From CAZTTH01 sp964615975 (GTDB taxonomy: Bacteria > Verrucomicrobiota > Lentisphaeria > JABSQK01 > JAJFLO01): 64,000 bases of DNA. The notes under the pieces were generated by a model, which made no database searches, was not told the DNA's origin, and was given only the letters and a program-made list of their open reading frames with translations. Within the stretch, counting starts at the first letter, position 1; the number at the start of each line of letters is the position of its first letter. Below, in pieces: positions 1 to 7,579 of this stretch. The stretch spans positions 1-64,000 of the forward strand of contig CAZTTH010000010.1 of NCBI GenBank assembly GCA_964615975.1, written 5' to 3'. Both the position numbers and the translations under genes were made by a program.

Positions 1-125
1 CCTATGGTTTCGATCCCCTTTTTCGTCATATACCCCAACAGCCATCCCATGGCAAAGAGTATGGCAATAAGAACAACGACCACAATCAACAACTTGCGCA
101 GTTTTTTTTGTGTGCGTGCCTTCAT
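1..125 (-). CDS. membrane-anchored protein, N-terminal fragment
   Basis: The first 41 codons of a minus-strand gene that leaves the left edge of the window. Reading from an ATG at 125, the peptide has a basic start (MKARTQKKLRKL), then a hydrophobic stretch of about 20 residues (LLIVVVVLIAILFAMGWLLG), then charged residues. This is the layout of a signal anchor or single transmembrane helix with the rest of the protein outside the cytoplasm. Too little is visible to assign a family. Confidence 0.5.
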   Translation of the reverse strand, partial: MKARTQKKLRKLLIVVVVLIAILFAMGWLLGYMTKKGIETI

Positions 126-266
126 GTCAATTCCCTGATTGTGATCTCATAAGCATGACACCTATTCCTGAGCAATAAAACCTGGAAATAAAAGAGATTT
201 TAGTAGGTCGACACGATCCTGCTCAAAAAAATCCCCACAGGATAAAACACATAGTACCCTTCCGGA

Positions 267-707
267 TTATAAACCTGCTTGAATCTGTTCGAGATGATGA
301 CGATTATGTTTGGCTACTTTATCAAATTCCTCTTTCAACGTTCTGATTCCAGTTTCGCTATGGACGAATTCCAGATGGCCGTGAAGGTCATAATGCTGCC
401 GGGCACGATAGATGATGGCCTCCCGCACCGATGAATAGATGTTTTTGGCGATGGCCAAGGGCATATGTGTATAATCGAGTTTCATTGCCCAGGCGTCCTG
501 ATCGAATGCCCATATGACCGACCGAGGTTCACTGATAATCCGCCGAATCCGCTCATACAACACGGTTTCAGTATCGGCAAGATGGTGCAGGATTTGGCGG
601 ATCGACCATTTCCCTGGTGCATAGCTTTTATTCAAATCCTCATCGGATAATTCAAAATGGGGTAGTGTTAATGATTTGGTATTTTCCAATTCTTCTATGA
701 TTTTCAT
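267..707 (-). CDS. DinB-like putative metal-dependent hydrolase
   Basis: A 146-residue protein of the DinB/DinB_2 four-helix-bundle superfamily. Seen: PGKWSIRQILHHLADTE at residues 31-47, the usual first metal-ligand helix (H41/H42), and a C-terminal HxxxH pair (H134, H138) in KHNRHHLEQI. Family members bind a divalent metal through three histidines; many act in thiol-dependent detoxification, but most are uncharacterised. Length is normal for the family. It stands alone, with about 65 bp separating it from cutA behind it on the same strand. The exact substrate cannot be inferred. Confidence 0.75.
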   Translation of the reverse strand: MKIIEELENTKSLTLPHFELSDEDLNKSYAPGKWSIRQILHHLADTETVLYERIRRIISEPRSVIWAFDQDAWAMKLDYTHMPLAIAKNIYSSVREAIIYRARQHYDLHGHLEFVHSETGIRTLKEEFDKVAKHNRHHLEQIQAGL

Positions 708-773
708 AATATTTCCAATTGATTGATGTTTAAATAAACCTATCGCTCGGTTATCGTGTCTGGAAACCAGACT

Positions 774-1118
774 TCAGGAAATTACACCCCCGGTTTCGCG
801 GTCCAGCCAATCAAGAAATCCAGGATTGCCAGCCGCAATCGGCAGCGCGACAATACAAGGACAAGTATAACTATGTAATGCTTTGACCTTCTCAATCAAT
901 TCAGTTACACATGCTGACGTGCTTTTCGCGATCAAAATGGTTTCTACTCCATCACAAATTTTTCCTTCCCACCGGTAAATCGATTCCATCCCATCAATAA
1001 TATTGACACAGGCAGCCAGACGTTCACTGACCAATTCCTTGCCAATCATTTTCGCTTCCGCTATATTGGCAGTGGTAACATAGACAAAATACTTGGTTGC
1101 CTTCGAACCTTCCAACAT
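774..1118 (-). CDS. cutA: CutA-like divalent cation tolerance protein
   Basis: A 114-residue protein matching the CutA1 family: KYFVYVTTANIAEA near the N-terminus, ERLAACVNII, then YRWEGKI and the ALPI segment before the C-terminus. CutA proteins are ferredoxin-fold trimers related to PII; the name comes from copper tolerance in E. coli, but the cellular role is unsettled. The frame is open further upstream to 1301, but the ATG at 1118 has a good Shine-Dalgarno (GGAGG, 8 nt upstream) and gives the normal family length, so I place the start there. The next upstream ATG, at 1133, overlaps that Shine-Dalgarno and has none of its own. The gene is divergent from the HAD phosphatase at 1164. Confidence 0.85.
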   Translation of the reverse strand: MLEGSKATKYFVYVTTANIAEAKMIGKELVSERLAACVNIIDGMESIYRWEGKICDGVETILIAKSTSACVTELIEKVKALHSYTCPCIVALPIAAGNPGFLDWLDRETGGVIS

Positions 1119-1163
1119 CTTGATTTCCTCCATTTTTAGCTGTTTATAATTTGCGAGGTGTAT

Positions 1164-1823
1164 ATGCAAGCCATTCACTTCTGGGATATGGATCATACTC
1201 TGATTGATAACGATTGTGATGTGTCGTGGAAAGAGTTCCTGATTCAAAAAAAACTGGCTCCGCCTGAAGCCATGACCCGCGCCAATGAATTCTGGCAACA
1301 ATATAAGTCCGGAAATCTACAAATCGATGATTTTATCGCCTTTCAACTCGCGGAATTCAAAGGACAATCGCCGCTCACCATTGCCATACTTGCGGTTGAA
1401 CACTTTCATGATGTGATTCATCGCCGCATTTACCCGCAAGGGTTAAGCATGGTGAACCAACAACATCAGGACAGGCTGTTATTGTGTCTGATCACTTCAA
1501 CCAATCGGGTTATCGCACAGCCAGTTGCCAGTTATTTCGGTTTCAACCATTTAATCGCCACTGAGCCGGAAATCTGCAATGGCCAGTTCACCGGGAAAAT
1601 CTCCGGTGATTACTGCCTCGGGTCCGGCAAGCTGCCATATATGGAAAGATTTTGCTCCGATTGGGATACCACTCTATCTCATTGCTTTTATTATGGCGAC
1701 AGCACCGCAGATATTCCGATCATGCACCAAATCGGATATCCGGTCGCAGTCAACCCCATGCCGGCACTTCACGAAGAAGCGCGGAAGTTTGGGTGGAAAA
1801 TTCTAGAATTCCAACAGCCTTAA
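1164..1823 (+). CDS. HAD-IB family phosphatase (SerB-like)
   Basis: A 219-residue haloacid dehalogenase superfamily hydrolase. Motif I is DMDHTLID near the N-terminus (nucleophile and general acid/base aspartates), motif II is ITSTN, the motif III lysine lies in GSGKLPYMERF, and motif IV is YGDSTADIPIM. The spacing and all-helical cap fit subclass IB, the group of phosphoserine phosphatase and the CicA/YfhB-type phosphatases; the substrate is open. The ATG at 1164 has GAGG five bases upstream; an in-frame GTG at 1158 is less likely. Its last 21 bases overlap, tail to tail, the 3' end of the second HAD gene on the other strand. Confidence 0.8.
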   Translation: MQAIHFWDMDHTLIDNDCDVSWKEFLIQKKLAPPEAMTRANEFWQQYKSGNLQIDDFIAFQLAEFKGQSPLTIAILAVEHFHDVIHRRIYPQGLSMVNQQHQDRLLLCLITSTNRVIAQPVASYFGFNHLIATEPEICNGQFTGKISGDYCLGSGKLPYMERFCSDWDTTLSHCFYYGDSTADIPIMHQIGYPVAVNPMPALHEEARKFGWKILEFQQP

Positions 1824-2459
1824 CAAGTCCAGGGGATGGGCTAGCACTGCTTTGGCGCCGGCCATGATCAGTTCCTTCTCAGTGCGGAATCCCCATAACG
1901 CTCCCACCGGATACATGCCGGCCGCCACTGCCGTAGTCATATCTATACCGCTGTCACCGAGATAGAGAATTTGTCCGGGGGAAAATTTCAGATGCGAGGC
2001 GATTTCATGGGCGCCAGCGGGATGTGGTTTTGCCGGTACCCCGGAGCGTTGTCCCAATACCATTGCAAATGGTGTGGCAGGGAAAAAATGGCTGACACAA
2101 TTACAGGTAAAATCATGTGGTTTGTTGGAAAGCACAGCCATTTTTAAGTCCCGTTCAATCAGAAAGGACAATACCTTCAAAATGCCATCATAGGGATTGG
2201 TATCGACATGCCAATTGACACCATAATCCGCACGCAAATCCTGAAGCACCTTTTTAATCATATCATTCTGTCGTTGGGATTCAGGCAGGGCGTAGCGGAT
2301 CAACATCTCCGCGCCTTCACCAATAAAGTATTTATAATCTGCAAGTGAATGGCCAGGAAACCCATGCCGAGATAAAGCCCGGTTTGTGGCATTTCCCAGA
2401 TCCATCAGGGAATCTATGAGCGTACCATCAAGATCAAAAATTACAGCCTTGAATATCAT
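1803..2459 (-). CDS. gph: phosphoglycolate phosphatase-like HAD-IA hydrolase
   Basis: A 218-residue HAD subclass IA phosphatase. Seen: FDLDGTLIDS at residues 8-17 (motif I), VLSNKP (motif II, serine), AKPHPAGA (motif III lysine region) and YLGDSGIDMTTAVAAGM (motif IV), with a helical cap between motifs I and II. The GLS-type ending and the VGALWGF segment after motif IV are typical of Gph, which hydrolyses 2-phosphoglycolate, and of PpaX-like pyrophosphatases. The specific substrate is inferred by similarity of motifs only. Convergent with, and overlapping by 21 bp, the HAD-IB gene at 1164-1823. Confidence 0.75.
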   Translation of the reverse strand: MIFKAVIFDLDGTLIDSLMDLGNATNRALSRHGFPGHSLADYKYFIGEGAEMLIRYALPESQRQNDMIKKVLQDLRADYGVNWHVDTNPYDGILKVLSFLIERDLKMAVLSNKPHDFTCNCVSHFFPATPFAMVLGQRSGVPAKPHPAGAHEIASHLKFSPGQILYLGDSGIDMTTAVAAGMYPVGALWGFRTEKELIMAGAKAVLAHPLDLLRLLEF

Positions 2460-2698
2460 CCTTAGATGTATGTTTTATTACAAATTAATTTTTTAACACA
2501 GGTTATAAACGTTATTTTCGTGGTCAACCTAGTCGTAGAATACCTATCTCTAGTAGACAAATACACCTGACTCCAAAACTCATCACCCATTAAGGTGGCA
2601 AATTATATATTTGAACTGTTGGGACAGATCAATCAAAGTAAATTGTGTAATAGATAATTATAATTCATTAGAATCGGCAACCTATTCCATTACCAGAA

Positions 2699-3208
2699 AT
2701 GTCCATGGCAGAACATCACATCGATCATAATAATGCAACCACGATCCGCGAAGCGAATATCGAAGATATGGCGGAGATTCAACACCTGTCATGCATGCTT
2801 TTTGATTTCGATCGCCAATTCGATCTCACCCTTGATCGGCAATGGGTGTATTCCCCAGAAGGAATCGACTACTATCAGACTCTGATCGAACAACCGGAGG
2901 GATTAGCGATAGTTGCCTGCCAATCGAGTCGTATAGTTGGTTTTCTCCTGGCCTCGATTCATGAGGTGCCAGGTGATCGAAAATTGTTGCCCAATCTGGT
3001 GGAACTCGATAGCATGATGGTACTTGAAGAGTATCGCGATCAACGCATTGGAAAACAATTGATCGATTGCTTTTTTTCCTGGTGTCAACAGCGGAAGTTA
3101 ACACGAATCCGGGTTGTTGCCTCTGCTGCCAATGAAAAAGCCATCGGATTTTATCGTAAACTCGGATTCAAGGATTTCGATCTGGTGCTTGAACGTGATC
3201 TGGGGTGA
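2699..3208 (+). CDS. GNAT family N-acetyltransferase
   Basis: A 169-residue GCN5-related acetyltransferase. The acetyl-CoA binding motif A is seen as LEEYRDQRIGKQLI (the R/QxxGxG/A pyrophosphate loop, here RDQRIGK), preceded by the strand ELDSMMV and followed by NEKAIGFYRKLGFK, the usual motif B with the conserved tyrosine. It should transfer an acetyl group from acetyl-CoA to an amine; the acceptor is unknown. No convincing Shine-Dalgarno precedes either in-frame ATG (2699 or 2705), so the start is uncertain by two residues. Isolated gene, convergent with the AICAR formyltransferase. Confidence 0.8.
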   Translation: MSMAEHHIDHNNATTIREANIEDMAEIQHLSCMLFDFDRQFDLTLDRQWVYSPEGIDYYQTLIEQPEGLAIVACQSSRIVGFLLASIHEVPGDRKLLPNLVELDSMMVLEEYRDQRIGKQLIDCFFSWCQQRKLTRIRVVASAANEKAIGFYRKLGFKDFDLVLERDLG

Positions 3209-3264
3209 TGGCCCCCTTGCTCATATCATTATAATAATTCGTTTCCCAACCACCATTAACTCAT

Positions 3265-3296
3265 ATTAATAAAATGACTTGTTCGTTTTTATTAAT
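3265..3296. terminator. AT-rich inverted repeat at a convergent gene junction
   Basis: A perfect 10-bp inverted repeat, ATTAATAAAA (3265-3274) and TTTTATTAAT (3287-3296), with a 12-nt loop. It lies between the ends of the GNAT gene and the convergent formyltransferase gene and includes the latter's stop codon. Position and T/A-rich arms suggest a weak bidirectional terminator, but the stem has no GC pairs, so the function is doubtful. Confidence 0.3.
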
Positions 3297-4413
3297 GATG
3301 CGAAAAAATACGCTCCGGAGCATGATACAGTGCAACATCCAGCTCATTGGCACGGACAATAACCGAGGCGTCATTGATGGATCCGGATGGTGCGATCATG
3401 GCGGTAATTCCCTCCCGGGCAGCGAGTTCAATGGCATCGTGAAAGGGAAAGAATCCATCACTGGCCATTACCGCCCCCTGAATCTTCTCCCTGCCATGAT
3501 ATTTTTCATGGTACTTTGCGATTGCTTTTTCAACTGCACCGACACGATCCTGTTCACCGGTCCCGATCGCCAGGGAAACCCCATTCTTAAAGATGACAAC
3601 TCCATTCGATCGAACCGAGATGCATACATGCCAGGCGTTCAGCAGGTCTACCAATTGGGATTCAGCAGCGATTACCGTGGATGCCACCTCTCCGGTCTTG
3701 GCGTTAGAGGCGGTGGCACGGCGCAAATCGCCGACATTCATCAAATGGGTCAATAATGCGTCAGCAACGATCACCGATCCATCGGCAAGCACGCGCATGG
3801 TTTTCGGAGCCTCCCGGCTCTCCTCCATATAGCGCGGCAGAGTAGTTAAATTCCCGCATTGCAGGATGCGAATATGCTGATTAATCCGATAGGCATCTCG
3901 ATCATTAAACACCTCCAGTACCTCAGGGGCATAGTCAGGTGCGACCACACATTCAACAAAGGTGGACATGATCTCACGGGCGGTATCCACATCGACTGCG
4001 ACATTAAACCCAACAACCGAGCCAAACGCGGCGCGGGCATCAGCATCTCGTGCTTGAATATAGGTCACTTTCAGAGAATCTTTATCCTGGGCCACGGCAC
4101 ACCCCGAGGGATTGACATGTTTCATGCAAACACAACAGGGTCGGGAATAAAATTTAATGATATTCAAGGCCTGCGATAGATCCTCCAGATTAGTTTGTGA
4201 CAAGCCGCTTTTTCCGCTTTTCAATATCCGCAAATCGGCAATGGCAAGCTTTTGGCCAACCGGTTTATACCAGGCCGCGGACTGATGGGGATTTGTACCA
4301 TAACGCAAGTCATCTATTTTAACGTATTGAATCCCGAAGATTTCGGTTGTTGCCGGATAGACTCCAAGATTCTTACTTAAATAGGCTTGACGCGATAATG
4401 GTTGCTCGGACAT
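3292..4413 (-). CDS. stand-alone AICAR formyltransferase (PurH C-terminal domain)
   Basis: A 373-residue protein equivalent to the AICAR transformylase half of PurH, which adds a formyl group from 10-formyl-tetrahydrofolate to AICAR near the end of purine synthesis. Seen: RYGTNPHQSA near residue 37, KHVNPSGCA (the catalytic Lys-His pair), DADARAAFGSVVGFN, and the C-terminal APSGSINDASVI. The N-terminal IMP cyclohydrolase (MGS-like) domain of ordinary bifunctional PurH, about 200 residues, is absent, and no separate cyclohydrolase gene is in the window. Start supported by GGAGG about 7 nt upstream of the ATG at 4413. Divergent from the membrane protein at 4537. Confidence 0.85.
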   Translation of the reverse strand: MSEQPLSRQAYLSKNLGVYPATTEIFGIQYVKIDDLRYGTNPHQSAAWYKPVGQKLAIADLRILKSGKSGLSQTNLEDLSQALNIIKFYSRPCCVCMKHVNPSGCAVAQDKDSLKVTYIQARDADARAAFGSVVGFNVAVDVDTAREIMSTFVECVVAPDYAPEVLEVFNDRDAYRINQHIRILQCGNLTTLPRYMEESREAPKTMRVLADGSVIVADALLTHLMNVGDLRRATASNAKTGEVASTVIAAESQLVDLLNAWHVCISVRSNGVVIFKNGVSLAIGTGEQDRVGAVEKAIAKYHEKYHGREKIQGAVMASDGFFPFHDAIELAAREGITAMIAPSGSINDASVIVRANELDVALYHAPERIFSHH

Positions 4414-4536
4414 GTAAACTTCCTCCCTAAAAATTAGCCCTATTAAACTATGAAAAAACGACGAATAGTATGCGATTCTAACCCTGGCAGATATAATTTC
4501 CGCATTAAGAAATACCCCCAGGAATCACAGGTTACA

Positions 4537-5298
4537 ATGACGGATTCAATGACTGCCATAGTTTTGTGGCGAAAATTAGCATTGCGGATTTACCTGATGT
4601 GCATCATCATGACCCCCATATTCGCCATGCCCTGGGTAGCCTTCAACGACAAAACCGATTTCACCCAACCTTTGACATTTTCGCCGCTCTGGCGGCCGCC
4701 TCCAGATCATCATAATGTCATTTTCGATCTCGAACGACTCCTTGTGATTTACACCTGTCTGACATTTTTACTTGTATCAGTGTATCTAACGACATCTCAA
4801 TATCTCAAGGGTCATCACCAAACATCCTTTGACCAATGGTGTGCCCACGGACACAAGACTTTAACCGCTTTATTTTCAGTAAATTTAAATCCAGCCAAGC
4901 TAATGGCAGGAGTCGGATTTTGCGGCGGGCTGGCATATGGTGTCTGCATCGCTTTTTTGTATCGTCTAAACCCAATGACCTGCCTGTTGTCATCCCTTAC
5001 AGGAGCTGTACTATGGGGATATATCTGGGCCTTTTTATCCCATCCGCGCTTTACCTATATCATTCGGGGAGGTCTGTTTGGCGGGGTTATTTCCAGCGCC
5101 ATAACCCACACGATCATTATTTTTATAAGTGAAAGCATGTTGTGGGATAAGGCGATTGGTTGCTTTTTTCTCGGCGGGGTTCAGGGTGGTGTGTTGGGAT
5201 TGAGCATTGGGATCATTGTCGGTAGCATAATCATCCTGACCAATAAGGTTTTAAAACGAAGGGGATATTCCATCATATCGCAACATCCTCGCTCATGA
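4537..5298 (+). CDS. multi-pass membrane protein of unknown function
   Basis: About 253 residues from the ATG at 4537; an in-frame ATG at 4450 would add 29 residues of basic, non-membrane sequence, and neither start has a strong Shine-Dalgarno. I do not recognise the family. Visible are two N-terminal hydrophobic helices (around YLMCIIMTPIFAMPW and LLVIYTCLTFLLVSVYL), a hydrophilic histidine-rich cytoplasmic or periplasmic segment, then four closely spaced C-terminal helices rich in glycine (FCGGLAYG, GGLFGGVISS, FFLGGVQGGVLG). Such glycine repeats pack helices tightly, but no transport or enzyme motif is apparent. The gene stands alone upstream of the metallo-hydrolase. Confidence 0.6.
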   Translation: MTDSMTAIVLWRKLALRIYLMCIIMTPIFAMPWVAFNDKTDFTQPLTFSPLWRPPPDHHNVIFDLERLLVIYTCLTFLLVSVYLTTSQYLKGHHQTSFDQWCAHGHKTLTALFSVNLNPAKLMAGVGFCGGLAYGVCIAFLYRLNPMTCLLSSLTGAVLWGYIWAFLSHPRFTYIIRGGLFGGVISSAITHTIIIFISESMLWDKAIGCFFLGGVQGGVLGLSIGIIVGSIIILTNKVLKRRGYSIISQHPRS

Positions 5299-5329
5299 CG
5301 TGCTCACCAACTAGAGACAGTATACCATC

Positions 5330-5971
5330 ATGAACATCAAAATATTTCAGTTTAACCCCTTTCAGGAAAACACCTACATTCTTTATGGCCCTACCCTGGA
5401 ATGTGTGATTATAGATCCGGGCTGCCATAATCATAAAGAAAGACAAATGTTGGTTGATTATATCGCCAACCAAAAACTGAAACCCGTGCGTCTTCTCAAT
5501 ACCCATTGCCATATTGATCACATTCTGGGAAACTGCTTCATTGCCACCCACTATGGCTTGGAGTTGAGTATCGGATCAATGGAATTGGGAGTTCTAAATG
5601 CCGCAGCCCAATCCGCCATGACCCTGGGAATCGACTATGCCCCATCACCTGAGCCAAAAATTTATCTCGATGAAGGTGATGACATCACTTTCAGCGAGAT
5701 AAAATTGACGGTTATTCATGTCCCGGGGCACTCTCCCGGACATCTCGCATTCATCGATCATATTAACCATTTAGTTATTGGCGGCGATGTCTTGTTTCGC
5801 GGAAGCATTGGAAGGACAGATTTGCCTGGCGGCGATTATTCAACCCTGATTAACAGTATACAACAAAAATTATTGCCTCTTGGAGACGATTATCGCGTAT
5901 TCACAGGTCATGGACCAGTGACTACCATAGGACATGAAAAAAAAACCAATCCATTTTTGATATCAATATAA
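5330..5971 (+). CDS. glyoxalase II-like MBL-fold metallo-hydrolase
   Basis: A 213-residue metallo-beta-lactamase-fold hydrolase. Metal ligands are all visible: THCHIDHILGN (HxHxDH), HVPGHSPGHLAF, GGDVLFRGSIGRTDLPGG (bridging aspartate) and FTGHGP near the C-terminus. The length and the GSIGRTDLPGG segment match the YcbL/GloB-like group, which hydrolyses thioesters such as S-lactoylglutathione; the C-terminal substrate-binding helical domain of true glyoxalase II is missing, so the substrate is uncertain. It ends about 70 bp before the tRNA terminator on the other strand. Confidence 0.85.
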   Translation: MNIKIFQFNPFQENTYILYGPTLECVIIDPGCHNHKERQMLVDYIANQKLKPVRLLNTHCHIDHILGNCFIATHYGLELSIGSMELGVLNAAAQSAMTLGIDYAPSPEPKIYLDEGDDITFSEIKLTVIHVPGHSPGHLAFIDHINHLVIGGDVLFRGSIGRTDLPGGDYSTLINSIQQKLLPLGDDYRVFTGHGPVTTIGHEKKTNPFLISI

Positions 5972-6038
5972 TCTCTCATGTCTGACCATAAGACATAAAC
6001 AGAGTAAGATGACATTTCTCGAAAACCGAAAAGAAAAT

Positions 6039-6060
6039 GGGCGACCTGAAAGGGTCGCCC
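6039..6060 (-). terminator. Rho-independent terminator of the initiator tRNA
   Basis: On the minus strand, just downstream of the tRNA 3' end, GGGCGACC pairs with GGTCGCCC over 8 bp around a 6-nt loop, followed by a T-rich run (ATTTTCTTTTC). This is a standard intrinsic terminator for the tRNA transcript. Confidence 0.8.
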
Positions 6061-6087
6061 GGTAAATGGTAGCGGGGGTTGGATTTG
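6052..6087. repeat. 36-bp direct repeat, left copy, at the scaffold gap
   Basis: The 36 bases immediately left of the N run are identical to the 36 bases immediately right of it (6188-6223). The unit spans one terminator arm and the 3' end of the tRNA gene. Most simply, two contig ends overlap here and were joined with a fixed 100-N spacer. Confidence 0.9.
6067..6087 (-). tRNA. 3' fragment of the initiator tRNA, cut by the gap
   Basis: Twenty-one bases identical to the 3' end (CCA, acceptor strand and part of the T arm) of the complete tRNA at 6203-6279. Either it is the same gene seen twice because of an assembly overlap (favoured), or the remnant of a second tandem copy hidden in the Ns. 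Confidence 0.5.
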
Positions 6088-6187
6088 NNNNNNNNNNNNN
6101 NNNNNNNNNNNNNNNNNNNNNNNNNNNNNNNNNNNNNNNNNNNNNNNNNNNNNNNNNNNNNNNNNNNNNNNNNNNNNNNNNNNNNNN
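6088..6187. other. assembly gap of 100 Ns
   Basis: Exactly 100 unknown bases, the conventional placeholder for a scaffold gap of unknown size. The 36-bp identity of its two flanks suggests that the true gap may be zero or negative. Confidence 0.95.
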
Positions 6188-6223
6188 GGGTCGCCCGGTA
6201 AATGGTAGCGGGGGTTGGATTTG
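6188..6223. repeat. 36-bp direct repeat, right copy, at the scaffold gap
   Basis: Identical to 6052-6087. On this side the unit runs on into the complete tRNA gene, whereas on the left side it runs on into the complete terminator hairpin, which is what two overlapping contig ends would look like. Confidence 0.9.
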
Positions 6224-6279
6224 AACCAACGACCTTCAGGTTATGAGCCTGACAAGCTACCAAGCTGCTCTACCCCGCA
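6203..6279 (-). tRNA. initiator tRNA-fMet (CAU)
   Basis: A 77-nt tRNA on the minus strand with an encoded CCA end. The anticodon loop is CTCATAA, giving CAU. It is recognised as the initiator by its overall match to bacterial tRNA-fMet, by the unpaired first position (U1 against U72, below six good acceptor pairs) and by the A11-U24 pair in the D stem. Unusually, the anticodon stem ends in A29-U41, G30-C40, G31-C39 instead of the three G-C pairs normally required in initiators. A terminator follows at once. Confidence 0.9.
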
Positions 6280-6495
6280 ATTAATTTTTCTTGCTATCGA
6301 TCGGTGTGACCAAGCAATGCCACATATCATGAGTTTTGCTGGTCCAAAAATAACTGTCATTTACCATCTCCTAATGCTATTTCAAGCAAAGCCATGATAA
6401 AAAGCTTCAATTAAAAACTTCATGCCGGGTATAATAGAATGGCACTCAGAAAATTACAATAGACACGGATTTATTTATCGTGGGATCAAATGTGT

Positions 6496-7575
6496 CTATT
6501 TACGCATCCGCCCATTCACAATATTACTGAATGCGATAATCCCACTACCGATACTGGTAATCAAGGTTGACTGATAGGTGGGATTGGCTAGCAGTTGTTC
6601 TTCCTTGCGATTTGACATAAAACCGGTTTCAATTAGAACCGCCGGACAACTGGCTTCTCTCAATACCTGCCAACGATGATATTTGATTCCGCGATCATCG
6701 GTATTAGTTGAGGAGATCAAACGATGATGGATTTCATAGCCCAACCGGCTATTTAATTTATCGAAATTATTACCTTCGACGCTGGTGTTTTCAATTGAAG
6801 TTTTTGATGTCGATTGTGCTCCTTCCGGAGTGACAATAAAGGTTTCAATTCCGGACACTTGATTGTTACCGGCCGCATTACAATGAATACTGATGAACAA
6901 ATCACCACGCCAATCTTTGGTAATCGTGCCTCGTTTTTCCAAAGGGATATAGATATCGTTGGAACGGGTTAGAAGTGTAGTAAACCCTTTTTTATCCAAA
7001 AATGACTGTAATCGTTTAGCCAATATCAAGTTAATGTCTTTTTCTAAATAATGACTCCCTTTGGCGCCTTCATCCTTGCCGCCATGACCAGGATCGATCA
7101 CAATTCGTTTTACACTATATGCCGGCAATGAATCGTCCCTGAATATGGGATCGATAAACAATGTAAAATCCGGTTCCGAAATCAATGGCAAATTGCGATC
7201 AAATAAGGGAGAAAATGAAAAATGCGCGGTAATGCCATTAATCTTTAATTGGCGATTACCGGTTTTTAGTTCGAGCTTGTAACGATTTGAATACAACAAA
7301 TACTCTTGATCGCGATTGCGAATCTTAAGATCAAAGTAAGTAGCGATATCACTTAAGTATAGATAGGTAATCCCGTTGTTTACCCGTGAATGAATAATAA
7401 AATCAGCACGGGAATCAAGATGGAAACTGCCAACGACCATGAGCAGGACACTGGCGAGGCAACGCCTGTAGCGCGGTTTAATCTGACCGGCTAACTCATT
7501 CCTCCGCGAATGATCGGTTAATGAAAGCAAAAAACTGCGTACAAACAGACCGGGCAACTGAGACATCTCACTCAT
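6496..7575 (-). CDS. N-acetylmuramoyl-L-alanine amidase (Amidase_3)
   Basis: A zinc amidase that cuts the bond between N-acetylmuramic acid and the peptide in peptidoglycan, here probably in the periplasm. The catalytic domain fills the C-terminal half: DPGHGGKDEG (zinc His), LEKDINL (zinc Glu), ISIHCNA (zinc His) and LIETGFMSN (catalytic Glu). Ahead of it is a hydrophobic signal-like stretch (ASVLLMVVGSF) and an AMIN-like region. The start is uncertain: the frame is open to 7731, but the ATG at 7575 begins just after the stop of the upstream gene and avoids a long overlap, giving about 359 residues. Probably co-transcribed with the acidic protein and enolase upstream. Confidence 0.85.
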   Translation of the reverse strand: MSEMSQLPGLFVRSFLLSLTDHSRRNELAGQIKPRYRRCLASVLLMVVGSFHLDSRADFIIHSRVNNGITYLYLSDIATYFDLKIRNRDQEYLLYSNRYKLELKTGNRQLKINGITAHFSFSPLFDRNLPLISEPDFTLFIDPIFRDDSLPAYSVKRIVIDPGHGGKDEGAKGSHYLEKDINLILAKRLQSFLDKKGFTTLLTRSNDIYIPLEKRGTITKDWRGDLFISIHCNAAGNNQVSGIETFIVTPEGAQSTSKTSIENTSVEGNNFDKLNSRLGYEIHHRLISSTNTDDRGIKYHRWQVLREASCPAVLIETGFMSNRKEEQLLANPTYQSTLITSIGSGIIAFSNIVNGRMRK

Positions 7576-7579
7576 TGGA

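Noticed and set aside
217..243. ATCCTG...CAGGAT inverted repeat near the left edge
   Set aside because: Only 6 bp with a 15-nt loop and no T-tract on either strand; not a convincing terminator.
758..772. GTCTGG-AAA-CCAGAC hairpin between cutA and the DinB gene
   Set aside because: The 6-bp hairpin has no following T-run on either strand, so no terminator is called.
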